A DNA stretch of 7,467 bases, from positions 1 through 7,467 of the forward strand of contig JAITDL010000029.1 of NCBI GenBank assembly GCA_031282565.1. Reading direction: 5' to 3'. This document shows, piece after piece, positions 1-5,842 of the stretch. A program made the translations under genes and the position numbers. Below the pieces are notes generated by a model, which had not been told where the DNA came from, did no database searches, and was given only the letters and a program-made list of their open reading frames with translations. The stretch's first letter is position 1. The number at the start of each line of letters is the position of its first letter. The DNA is from Puniceicoccales bacterium. Its GTDB lineage: Bacteria; Verrucomicrobiota; Verrucomicrobiia; Opitutales; JAIRLM01.

Positions 1-1
1 G

Positions 2-118
2 GGCCAGCTTGGCATAAGTTACTCGCCATCAACGGTTTTCGTTGACTTCTCCATCCGCGCCAGCGTCGGCTCCAAAAGAGGATTCGGCTTCAACTTGCGC
101 GTCGGCGGCGAGTTCTAG
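2..118 (+). CDS. C-terminal tail of a probable outer-membrane beta-barrel protein (partial)
   Basis: The frame is open from the first bases of the window to a TAG at 116-118, giving the last 38 residues of a protein that begins upstream. The tail reads GQLGISYSPSTVF, then VDFSIRASV, a short basic turn (GSKRG), and FGFNLRVGGEF. Alternating hydrophobic and polar residues in two strands joined by a turn, ending in phenylalanine, are the pattern of the closing strands of outer-membrane barrels and their BAM recognition signal. The general layout is reminiscent of the end of Omp85-family proteins (BamA/TamA), and a TamB-like C-terminus is an alternative. Too little is present to name it. It ends 24 bases before the convergent stop of the next gene, and I see no convincing hairpin terminator between them. 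Confidence 0.5.
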   Translation, partial: GQLGISYSPSTVFVDFSIRASVGSKRGFGFNLRVGGEF

Positions 119-142
119 ATCCGCTTGGCCGTGGCACTTAGC

Positions 143-703
143 TCAACGACGATGGTAATTCTTCCAAAAGAACACTCTCCACGCCATGCAATTAAACGCA
201 CTTTGCACTGACCATGAAATCGCAAGAGCCGACGGCGTAACATTCCAAGCAATTGCCGATGAGAGAACTAGACAGTGGGCAGCCGTAGCGATTGGGATGG
301 CGCAAAAAAGACGCAGGCGCGGGTCCCAGCGCAGGTGGCCGGCGATGCACTGAAAAAGCAGAACCGCGGCCAGCTCAAAAAAAGCTGACAGGCCGGCCGA
401 AGTGCATGTGTTTGCGCCGTCTACACATAAGCCAAATAGAAACGCGCAGCACGCCGCAGCCCGAAACGGCAAAAACAGCCACGCTACCTGCGGAAACAGA
501 CCGGCCGTTCCAATGAAAAATCCCACGGCACCAATGCATTCGTCGAGCAACATCGCCAGCAGGACTGTCAAGACAAGATGGAAAGCTAATCTCCGATAGG
601 TCACAGGCTGGAAAGTAAATGCAATCAATCGCGGTGACAAGTCCGACAAACGCACGCAGCAGCTAATGCCACACCGTGCGAGACATATCGCTCCCGTCGG
701 CAT
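143..703 (-). CDS. Polytopic inner-membrane protein, possibly MreD-like
   Basis: This ORF encodes 186 residues with about five hydrophobic segments, at roughly residues 38-52, 55-70, 72-92, 104-121 and 131-152, and a short basic C-terminus (KNYHRR). The central part has a hydrophobic stretch ending in FGLCVDGANT, followed by a further hydrophobic segment and a basic/acidic loop (GHLRWDPRLR). This resembles the membrane-protein layout of MreD, the rod-shape determinant that works with MreC and the peptidoglycan elongation machinery, especially divergent forms as I recall them from Verrucomicrobiota. That match is from memory and is weak. The first 33 residues are Cys- and Arg-containing and not membrane-like. 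A GTG at 604-602 (residue 34, VTYRRLAFHL) would place the start just before the first membrane segment and may be the real one; neither start has a Shine-Dalgarno sequence. The gene is convergent with the barrel gene and divergent from prmC, 28 bases away if the ATG is used. It is unusually rich in cysteine. Another small membrane protein cannot be excluded. Confidence 0.5.
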   Translation of the reverse strand: MPTGAICLARCGISCCVRLSDLSPRLIAFTFQPVTYRRLAFHLVLTVLLAMLLDECIGAVGFFIGTAGLFPQVAWLFLPFRAAACCAFLFGLCVDGANTCTSAGLSAFFELAAVLLFQCIAGHLRWDPRLRLFCAIPIATAAHCLVLSSAIAWNVTPSALAISWSVQSAFNCMAWRVFFWKNYHRR

Positions 704-731
704 GTAATTTTAACGGAGAAATCGCAAATCC

Positions 732-1667
732 ATGCGGGCGAATAAGATGCTTGGCCTGTGGCGCGCTGGGGCAAGTTTCGCCTTGCGGGTTCTGAATTTT
801 TGCGCCAGCAAATGCGGTGATTTGGGACTTTCCTCCATGCTAGACGAGGGTGAGCGCAGGCTGCGCATGGCAGGCGTTGACTCGCCGAGAGTTAATGCGG
901 AATGGCTTCTGGCGGCCGCGTTGGGAGTCCGCCGCAGCGAATTGCCGCTGCTTGACGAGAGAGAAATTTGCGACCAATGCCGCCGCCGCTGGGATAGCTC
1001 CATGGAACTCCGTTGCCGTCGAATTCCGCTGCAGCACATACTTGGCACTGTTCCATTCTGCGGCATTGAGTTGGCAGTGACAGGGGATGCACTCGTGCCG
1101 CGCCCGGAGACTGAGATGCTCGTTGACATGCTCATTGGCCGATTCGCGAAAAACCCTCCGAAATCGATAGTTGACCTTGGGACAGGCGGCGGCGCCTGCA
1201 TTCTTGCCCTCGGCAACGCATTCACCGGAGCAGCATTAGCAGCCTGCGACATATCGGATCGAGCGCTCGAACTTGCAAGGCGCAACGAAAAATTATGCGG
1301 CTTGGGCGGCAGGGTTTCATTCGGCCGCAGCGACTGGTTTTCATCGCTGGACGGAAGCTGGGATTTGATCGTTGCCAACCCTCCATATCTAACTGAAGAT
1401 GAATGGTCAACCGCTGAACCGGAAGTGCGCCACTGGGATCCAAAACTTGCCCTAGTTGGCGGCGGCAAAGATGGCTCCGATGCCCTGCGCAGGATTATTT
1501 CCGATGCTCCAAACCATTTAACTCCAATGGGAACGCTCGCCGTCGAGATGGGCATTTCCCAGGGCACAGAACTTGCGACATTGGCAGAATCTGTCGGATT
1601 CCGCTGCGAAATCGTGAAAGATCTCAATGGATTTGATAGATTTATGATTTGCACACACAATCGATAG
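732..1667 (+). CDS. prmC: Release factor glutamine methyltransferase PrmC (HemK)
   Basis: PrmC uses S-adenosylmethionine in the cytoplasm to methylate the glutamine of the GGQ motif in release factors RF1 and RF2, which speeds translation termination. The 311-residue product has the family features in order: an N-terminal helical domain with SPRVNAEWLL (51-60), the linker PLQHILG (99-105) and VPRPETEMLV (122-131), the SAM-binding loop DLGTGGG (148-154), an acidic SAM-ribose strand ACDIS (171-175), the catalytic NPPY (216-219), and the post-catalytic EPEVRHWDPKLALVGGGKDG (229-248). Usual length is about 275-290, so the ATG at 732 gives an extension of roughly 30 residues. A TTG at 822 would restore the typical spacing to the first conserved glycine and an ATG at 837 is also in frame; GGAG at 715-718 lies 13 bases before the 732 ATG, rather far. 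The common partner prfA is not in the window. The paralog array begins within about 20 bases of its stop. Identity is certain; the start is not. Confidence 0.96.
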   Translation: MRANKMLGLWRAGASFALRVLNFCASKCGDLGLSSMLDEGERRLRMAGVDSPRVNAEWLLAAALGVRRSELPLLDEREICDQCRRRWDSSMELRCRRIPLQHILGTVPFCGIELAVTGDALVPRPETEMLVDMLIGRFAKNPPKSIVDLGTGGGACILALGNAFTGAALAACDISDRALELARRNEKLCGLGGRVSFGRSDWFSSLDGSWDLIVANPPYLTEDEWSTAEPEVRHWDPKLALVGGGKDGSDALRRIISDAPNHLTPMGTLAVEMGISQGTELATLAESVGFRCEIVKDLNGFDRFMICTHNR

Positions 1668-1681
1668 TGCGCCACAGCGTC

Positions 1682-1690
1682 TGTTAAAAT
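1682..1690 (+). promoter_or_regulatory. Extended -10 promoter-like element before paralog A
   Basis: TGTTAAAAT fits the extended -10 pattern TGn-TATAAT with one mismatch in the hexamer (TAAAAT, 1685-1690). No TTGACA-like -35 is seen about 17 bases upstream, which would agree with an extended -10 promoter. The element is kept unchanged in the second copy before paralog B. A start site 6-9 bases downstream would fall on or near the ATG of the short ORF at 1699. This is a motif match only. Confidence 0.4.
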
Positions 1691-1698
1691 ATCGCAAC

Positions 1699-1752
1699 AT
1701 GGCAAGCGACAATTGGCGCTTGAAAATGGCGCTCGACAAAATTCAAATTTAG
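1699..1752 (+). CDS. Possible 17-codon leader peptide upstream of paralog A
   Basis: A short ORF reads MASDNWRLKMALDKIQI and stops at TAG 1750-1752, leaving 16 bases before the ATG of paralog A. The same 17-codon frame recurs before paralog B with a single residue change (D4 to S). Its ATG lies 8 bases after the promoter-like TAAAAT, so it might be translated from a leaderless or nearly leaderless mRNA, with the main gene reached by reinitiation. The conservation could simply reflect recent duplication of the whole leader, and short ORFs of this size are common by chance. Confidence 0.25.
   Translation: MASDNWRLKMALDKIQI
1703..1722 (+). other. Small inverted repeat in the paralog A leader
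   Basis: CAAGCG (1703-1708) and CGCTTG (1717-1722) form a perfect 6-bp stem around an 8-base loop inside the short leader ORF. In the B copy two base changes shorten the stem to 5 bp (CAAGC/GCTTG, 3866-3885). No run of T follows, so it is not a standard terminator. It may act on translation or mean nothing. Confidence 0.25.
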
Positions 1753-1768
1753 CACATACATTGGTCCC

Positions 1769-3814
1769 ATGGGTGGATTAGTTAGCGTTAAAAATCCATC
1801 CGCTGTGGCTGGAGTGTTTGGCGGCAAAGTTCCACCGGGAAAACTTTCAACGAAAGTTGATATTCTGCAATTGAAAGTAAAATATGACATCACCGACCGC
1901 GATTCCGTTGCAAGATATTTCAAGAAAAACCCGGTTACTTTTTGGCATAACTACTACAGGATGATCGCGCAGGGCTACTGGCCAATTTTTGCATTCATCG
2001 GCGCAATTTTCACCTACTTCTTTCGCACTAGGTTGGTTATCGAGTTCGTCGCCGCGCTACTCCTGAGCGACCATGGAAAAAATTCGTCGCCGTCCGGCGG
2101 TGGCACGGGCGGACCTGGAGGCGCGGCTGGCGGCGACTCACATCTCCTTCACACTCGGCCATCTGGCACTTCAACTGCATCGATATTGCAGGCGGCGACA
2201 GCCGGCGGCGAACAACGATCGAACGACGATCCATCTCCAACACCTCTTCCTCAAATCGTTCCGGCGGTAGCACTAGTCGTCGCCAACCCACATCCAGAAT
2301 TTCCTCCTGTGGGTGATTCTTCGTCGACCACATCCGATGCTGGTGAAGATGCATCAGATGTGGTTCAAGATGGTCTGGTTGATGACGCTTCGTCGAGCGA
2401 TTCTCCTCCGCCGGCAGCTGCAGTCACTGGAGCTGGCATTGCGCAGGTTAAAGCCCTATCGGAGCTCATTGGCGCTGCAATTGATGAAATTAATCGCCTA
2501 GCAGACGAGCAAGATGTCGAGCTGTGTGAAATCGGGTATTTCGAATGCCTCATTCGCGCTAAGGAAGATCTCTACATGCTACTAGGAGCTAGAGCAATCA
2601 GCGCATCTTCTTTGCATCCTAGTTTAGCATATTACTTACTGCTGTTCACAACAGATGGTTTTGAAAGCTGTATCTTTACTGGGACCTGCACTAAAGGCGG
2701 AGCAGATGCACAGCGGCATCGAGTCCAGATCACAGGTCTTACGCCAACTATCACAGCCAACATTGCCTGTGCAGCCAGAGAATTAATTTTGCGGGCATGC
2801 GGTGACGAGGCTTTTAGTTATGGGCCAATTAGAAGCGGGCAACCTGTTTGTACTCCGTCGGCATTGTATTCCATATTTGCCCGCACAATGCAACATGGAG
2901 ATTACTTTCGATTTGACGAAAATCGGCCGTGCAAACTTATATTCGATGGGAAAGTTGTACAGTTTGATGTGCAGCTAGAATTCCGCAAGATGCTGCGCAT
3001 GGGAGATGCGGAAGCCTCATGCACTGCCTGGTTTCGCGATAGTTTTTTGGTTTTTGATTTTTTTTCTAGCGCTAAACTTATGGGCATTTTTGACACCAAA
3101 GATATTTTCGACCGCACTGGCGCGATCACTGAGTATGGTGCCGACGGCGAAGAATTAATTTTCGTCACCGATGATAAAGGCAGCAAAATAAGAGTGCTGA
3201 ACGTCACAACGACTCAACCGACAGAAACTGGAAAGCCTGATTGCTCAGTTGCATTTAGGCCGAATGGCATTGTCTATGAAACATTTATCGCTGCGTTAGA
3301 ATTTGAATCGGGAAATACCCAAGAGTTCGACAGTGACGACCTCATTTCTATGTGCAAAAAATTGAGGGATGCTTTTTTTGCTAGACCCAGCAGCAGCAGC
3401 GACGACGACGACTTTAGCAGCGACGCCAGCGACGACGGCGACGGTGCCGTTGCCAGTAGAGATAAATCGCATGAAACGAAGACGTCGACTAACGAATTTA
3501 CGTTGCGCGTCGACCTTGACCTATGTCCATACGCCGCCGAAATGCTTACTGCTATCGCAAACAATCCGAGAACACCTGACGGTGGCAAAGAAGAGCTATT
3601 GCGCTTAGCTGCCGACATTAGAAATGGCGGATACAGCAATCCAAAACCAAACGCGGCGGCAGCAAGCGGCACTGCGCCGGTCTACTCATCGGAAGACGAT
3701 TCCGAGTCCTCATCGTCTTCATCGCTGGCGGAACCTAAACCGCAAACAATTGCACCAATCAAATCACCGTCCGACAGCGAATCATATTACAGCGATTGCG
3801 GCGATTGCGGTTGA
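1769..3814 (+). CDS. Paralog A: large membrane-anchored protein of an unrecognised family
   Basis: I do not recognise this 681-residue protein. There is no N-terminal signal peptide. Residues 1-50 are polar; 55-70 form an aromatic amphipathic stretch (PVTFWHNYYRMIAQGY); 71-85 and 89-99 are hydrophobic, separated by RTR, so one or two membrane passes are possible. Residues 103-225 are a Gly/Ser/Pro/Asp-rich linker. From about 226 a folded domain follows, with a predicted helix (VKALSELIGAAIDEINRLADEQ), LAYYLLLFTT (286-295), YGPIRSGQPVC (351-361), CKLIF (388-392), KMLRMGDAEAS (407-417) and PDCSVAFRPNGIVYET (490-505). A Ser/Asp tract fills 541-559, and the tail (640-681) is rich in Ser, Asp and Glu and ends SDCGDCG. 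The ATG follows the conserved leader; the same frame has a stop at 1721-1723, and no Shine-Dalgarno sequence is present. Homologous proteins B and C follow in tandem. The gene is surely coding, because the protein is conserved across divergent paralogs, but its function is unknown. A surface or secreted host-interaction role is only a guess. Confidence 0.9.
   Translation: MGGLVSVKNPSAVAGVFGGKVPPGKLSTKVDILQLKVKYDITDRDSVARYFKKNPVTFWHNYYRMIAQGYWPIFAFIGAIFTYFFRTRLVIEFVAALLLSDHGKNSSPSGGGTGGPGGAAGGDSHLLHTRPSGTSTASILQAATAGGEQRSNDDPSPTPLPQIVPAVALVVANPHPEFPPVGDSSSTTSDAGEDASDVVQDGLVDDASSSDSPPPAAAVTGAGIAQVKALSELIGAAIDEINRLADEQDVELCEIGYFECLIRAKEDLYMLLGARAISASSLHPSLAYYLLLFTTDGFESCIFTGTCTKGGADAQRHRVQITGLTPTITANIACAARELILRACGDEAFSYGPIRSGQPVCTPSALYSIFARTMQHGDYFRFDENRPCKLIFDGKVVQFDVQLEFRKMLRMGDAEASCTAWFRDSFLVFDFFSSAKLMGIFDTKDIFDRTGAITEYGADGEELIFVTDDKGSKIRVLNVTTTQPTETGKPDCSVAFRPNGIVYETFIAALEFESGNTQEFDSDDLISMCKKLRDAFFARPSSSSDDDDFSSDASDDGDGAVASRDKSHETKTSTNEFTLRVDLDLCPYAAEMLTAIANNPRTPDGGKEELLRLAADIRNGGYSNPKPNAAAASGTAPVYSSEDDSESSSSSSLAEPKPQTIAPIKSPSDSESYYSDCGDCG
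1915..2512 (+). repeat. Membrane-segment and linker repeat, copy 1 (partner 4063-4636)
   Basis: Paralogs A and B are almost identical across this block, at an offset of 2148 in the first part. Between 1915 and about 2293 I count roughly ten base differences. In the linker, copy 1 carries 24 extra bases (8 codons, around 2350-2390). After 2512 the two genes drop quickly to moderate similarity. The 15-base shift from the leader offset reflects a net 5-codon indel in the intervening divergent island. Confidence 0.9.
3389..3443 (+). repeat. AGC/GAC trinucleotide tract in paralog A
   Basis: Four AGC codons are followed by four GAC codons and then an imperfect AGC/GAC/GGC series, coding for SSSSDDDD and a further Ser/Asp stretch (residues 541-559). 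Paralog B has only SDDG at the corresponding place (residues 531-534). The tract therefore looks like an in-frame expansion by replication slippage. Confidence 0.8.
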
Positions 3815-3836
3815 ATATTTTTCGCAGTGTAAAGCC
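3811..3836 (+). repeat. Stop-codon junction repeat, copy 1 (partner 5734-5759)
   Basis: A 26-base element beginning two bases before the end of the stop codon of A, with core GAATATTTTTCGCAG, recurs at the end of B with two differences. The coding sequences just upstream are diverged, so this short block is better conserved than the adjacent tails. It marks the right edge of the duplicated unit. Confidence 0.85.
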
Positions 3837-3844
3837 GCTACGTT

Positions 3845-3853
3845 TGTTAAAAT
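3845..3853 (+). promoter_or_regulatory. Extended -10 promoter-like element before paralog B
   Basis: This TGTTAAAAT is the second copy of the element before paralog A, with the hexamer TAAAAT at 3848-3853. The upstream -35 region differs from the first copy and has no clear consensus. It lies 8 bases before the short leader ORF and could let B be transcribed independently of A. Confidence 0.4.
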
Positions 3854-3861
3854 ATCGCAAC

Positions 3862-3915
3862 ATGGCAAGCAGCAATTGGCGCTTGAAAATGGCGCTCGAC
3901 AAAATTCAAATTTAG
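3862..3915 (+). CDS. Possible 17-codon leader peptide upstream of paralog B
   Basis: The ORF reads MASSNWRLKMALDKIQI and ends with TAG 3913-3915, 16 bases before the ATG of B. It differs from the copy before A by D4 to S, through two adjacent base changes that keep the frame. Its translation is unproven. Confidence 0.25.
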   Translation: MASSNWRLKMALDKIQI

Positions 3916-3931
3916 CACATACATTGGTCCC

Positions 3932-5737
3932 ATGAGTGGATTAGTTGGCGTTAAAAATCCATCCGCAATCCCAGGAGTATTTACTGGAAATACTTCAACA
4001 AATATTAGTGTCCAATTGTGGAAGACGCAGCATAATATCACCTGTCACAATTCAATTGTAAAATATTTCAAGAAAAACCCGGTTACTTTTTGGCATAACT
4101 ACTACAGGATGATCGCGCAGGGCTACTGGCCAATTTTTGCATTCATCGGCGCAATTTTCACCTACTTCTTTCGCACTAGGCTGGTTATCGAGTTCGTCGC
4201 CGCGCTACTCCTGAACGGCCATGGAAAAAATTCGTCGCCGTCCGGCGGTGGCACGGGCGGACCTGGAGGCGCGGCTGGCGGCGACTCACATCTCCTTCAC
4301 ACTCGGCCATCTGGCGCTTCAACTGCATCGATATTGCAGGCGGCAACAGCCGGCGGCGAACAACAATCGGGCGACGATCCATCTCCAACACCTCTTCCTC
4401 AAATCGTTCCGGCGGTAGCACTAGTCGTCGCCAATCCACCTCCAGCACTTCCAACTAAGGATGATTCTTCGTCGACAACATCCGATGCTAGTGAAGATGC
4501 AGTTGATGACGCTCCGTCGAGCGATTCTCCTCCGCCGGCAGCTGCAGCCACTGGAGCTGGCATTGCGCAGGTTAAAGCCCTATCGGAGCTCATTGGCGAC
4601 GCAGTCGATGAAATTAATCGCCTAGCAGACGAGCAAAATATCACGCTGTGCGACAGTATCTTTGAATATCTTAAATGTCTCGTTGGCGCTAAAGAAATTT
4701 TAGATGCGTTAGTAGTGGCTAGCAAACCACTCACAGTCGACGCATTTTCTTTGTACGAGCCTCTGGCGTACTACGTTCTACTATTCACTGCGGTGGATTT
4801 TGAAAACTTGAAATTGACGGGGTGGCGTAAAGATGGAGACGAAACGGTAGAGCGTTGGGTGAACCTAGATCTTTCACCTACTATCACCATTGACATTGCC
4901 AATGCATTCAGTGAATTAGTTGTGCAGTTATGCGCCGGTGAAACTTTTAGCTTTGAACCAATCAGAAGCGGGCGGCCAATTTGCCCTTCGCCAACATTGC
5001 ACTACATCATTGCCTGCGCGATGCAATACAAACATGAATATACCAGAGACCTTGGCGAAAATAATTTGTGTAAACTTGTAGTTAGCGGGAGGGATGTAAC
5101 ATTTGACGCATGGCTAGAATTCAGTAAAATGCTGCGCGTTGGAGATGCGAAGGCCTCCTACGCGTTCTGGTTTCGTGACGCTTATTCGCTTCAACGTAAC
5201 TTTTTTTCCACCGACAGTCTTACGAAGCATTTCGGCACTAAAGACATTTTCGACAGCACAGGTGCGCAGATCGTGACAGCTGCTGGTGGCGAAAAATCAA
5301 CCTACGTTTCTGACGGCAGAGGCATCAAGGTAAGGGTGTTGGGCGTCGGAATAAAGACAGCTGAAGTCAGGAAGCCTGATTGCTCAATTGCATTTAGGCC
5401 AAATGGCATTGTCTATGAAACGCTCATAGCCGCGCTAAAACCGCTAAATAAATCAATGCTAGATAGTGAACGCATTGCCATGCTGTGCCGAAAATTGAGG
5501 GATACTTTTTTTTATCATACCAGCGACGACGGCAAATATATGCTTAATTACTATTATGACTTACTTCCATGCGCTGCTGGAATGTTTGAGATGATAGCGC
5601 ACGACAAAAGAACACCTGAGACCGACCAAACAGCGTTATTGACTTTAGCTGAAGATATTAGGAGAGGTGAGTACGATGAAGATGCAGTTGAGCCACCGGG
5701 AGAGGGTTCCGTCCAGCCAGCGGCAGACGGCGATTGA
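3932..5737 (+). CDS. Paralog B: large membrane-anchored protein of the same unrecognised family
   Basis: This 601-residue protein has the same layout as A. Residues 1-12 nearly match A, 17-43 are diverged, 45-98 repeat the aromatic membrane segment almost exactly (VTFWHNYYRMIAQGYWPIFA, 51-70), and the Gly/Pro/Ser/Asp linker runs to about 209. The C-terminal domain keeps LAYYVLLFTAVDFE (278-291), FEPIRSGRPIC (341-351), CKLVV (380-384), KMLRVGDAKAS (399-409), FGTKDIFD (434-441) and PDCSIAFRPNGIVYET (482-497), with only moderate similarity between these blocks. It lacks the Ser/Asp expansion and the long acidic tail of A and ends in QPAADGD. No signal peptide or Shine-Dalgarno sequence is seen. 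The start is supported by conservation of the leader and first codons with A. The acidic gene lies 92 bases downstream with no promoter-like element that I can recognise between, so the two may share a transcript. Function unknown. Confidence 0.9.
   Translation: MSGLVGVKNPSAIPGVFTGNTSTNISVQLWKTQHNITCHNSIVKYFKKNPVTFWHNYYRMIAQGYWPIFAFIGAIFTYFFRTRLVIEFVAALLLNGHGKNSSPSGGGTGGPGGAAGGDSHLLHTRPSGASTASILQAATAGGEQQSGDDPSPTPLPQIVPAVALVVANPPPALPTKDDSSSTTSDASEDAVDDAPSSDSPPPAAAATGAGIAQVKALSELIGDAVDEINRLADEQNITLCDSIFEYLKCLVGAKEILDALVVASKPLTVDAFSLYEPLAYYVLLFTAVDFENLKLTGWRKDGDETVERWVNLDLSPTITIDIANAFSELVVQLCAGETFSFEPIRSGRPICPSPTLHYIIACAMQYKHEYTRDLGENNLCKLVVSGRDVTFDAWLEFSKMLRVGDAKASYAFWFRDAYSLQRNFFSTDSLTKHFGTKDIFDSTGAQIVTAAGGEKSTYVSDGRGIKVRVLGVGIKTAEVRKPDCSIAFRPNGIVYETLIAALKPLNKSMLDSERIAMLCRKLRDTFFYHTSDDGKYMLNYYYDLLPCAAGMFEMIAHDKRTPETDQTALLTLAEDIRRGEYDEDAVEPPGEGSVQPAADGD
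4063..4636 (+). repeat. Membrane-segment and linker repeat, copy 2 (partner 1915-2512)
   Basis: This is the second copy of the highly conserved internal block, lacking 24 bases of linker found in copy 1. Most of the few substitutions change an amino acid in the low-complexity linker, while the membrane segment itself is unchanged at protein level. A 27-base core (4114-4140) is also identical in paralog C at 6695-6721. Confidence 0.9.
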
Positions 5738-5759
5738 ATATTTTTCGCAGCGTAAGGCC
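5734..5759 (+). repeat. Stop-codon junction repeat, copy 2 (partner 3811-3836)
   Basis: This copy spans the TGA of paralog B. After it, the spacer resumes with ATCGCATGAAAGCG, which aligns with ATCGCAACATGGCAAGC in the A-B spacer once about 17 bases, including the promoter-like TAAAAT, are skipped. The spacer thus looks like a deleted version of the A-B junction. Confidence 0.8.
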
Positions 5760-5764
5760 ATCGC

Positions 5765-5842
5765 ATGAAAGCGCATCGAATGTTGATGCTCCAATGCAAC
5801 GTAAAAAAAATTGACTGGCACAGCCTAACATGGACACTTTGA
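5765..5842 (+). CDS. Possible 25-codon short ORF overlapping the acidic gene start
   Basis: An ATG at 5765 sits where the short leader ORFs of A and B would align. The frame reads 25 codons (MKAHRMLMLQCNVKKIDW, then seven more) and ends at TGA 5840-5842, overlapping the start of the acidic gene by 13 bases. An A8 run (5803-5810) lies inside it. It may be a decayed relative of the 17-codon leader or a chance ORF. Confidence 0.15.
   Translation: MKAHRMLMLQCNVKKIDWHSLTWTL

Larger units (their letters stand above)
1682..1803 (+). repeat. Leader direct repeat, copy 1 (partner 3845-3966)
   Basis: These 122 bases match 3845-3966 with four differences by eye, at a constant offset of 2163. The repeat covers the promoter-like element, the short leader ORF, the spacer and the first 11-12 codons of the large gene. 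Similarity weakens on both sides: to the left within about 15 bases of the prmC stop, to the right at codon 12. It marks the left edge of the tandem duplication. Confidence 0.92.
3845..3966 (+). repeat. Leader direct repeat, copy 2 (partner 1682-1803)
   Basis: This is the second copy of the leader and start region. Noncoding and coding parts are equally well conserved, which points to recent duplication or gene conversion rather than protein-level constraint alone. Confidence 0.92.

Noticed and set aside
119..142. Rho-independent terminator between the convergent genes
   Set aside because: Only a short GCC/GGC pairing is possible and no T run follows.
710..1705. Long 331-codon open frame on the minus strand opposite prmC
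   Set aside because: It is fully antisense to a gene with clear PrmC motifs; its product is Ser/Arg/Pro-rich without domain-like character.
1684..1923. Minus-strand ORF over the leader, recurring at 3847-4041
   Set aside because: The match between copies follows from the duplicated leader; it is antisense to the promoter-like element and the gene start.
2037..2354. Overlapping open frames on both strands in the A linker, repeated at 4185-4454 and 4221-4418 in B
   Set aside because: They are conserved only because the DNA of A and B is nearly identical there; Gly/Pro-rich GC-rich coding sequence naturally lacks stops in other frames.
1769..5737. Chlamydial Inc-type effectors, because of the hydrophobic segment and repeated gene family
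   Set aside because: Inc proteins have a bilobed hydrophobic hairpin; here the hydrophobic part is short and preceded by a conserved aromatic block, and no Inc sequence match is recognisable.
1671..5760. Mobile element bounded by direct repeats
   Set aside because: No transposase, integrase or terminal inverted repeats are visible; the repeats are explained by tandem duplication of a gene with its leader.
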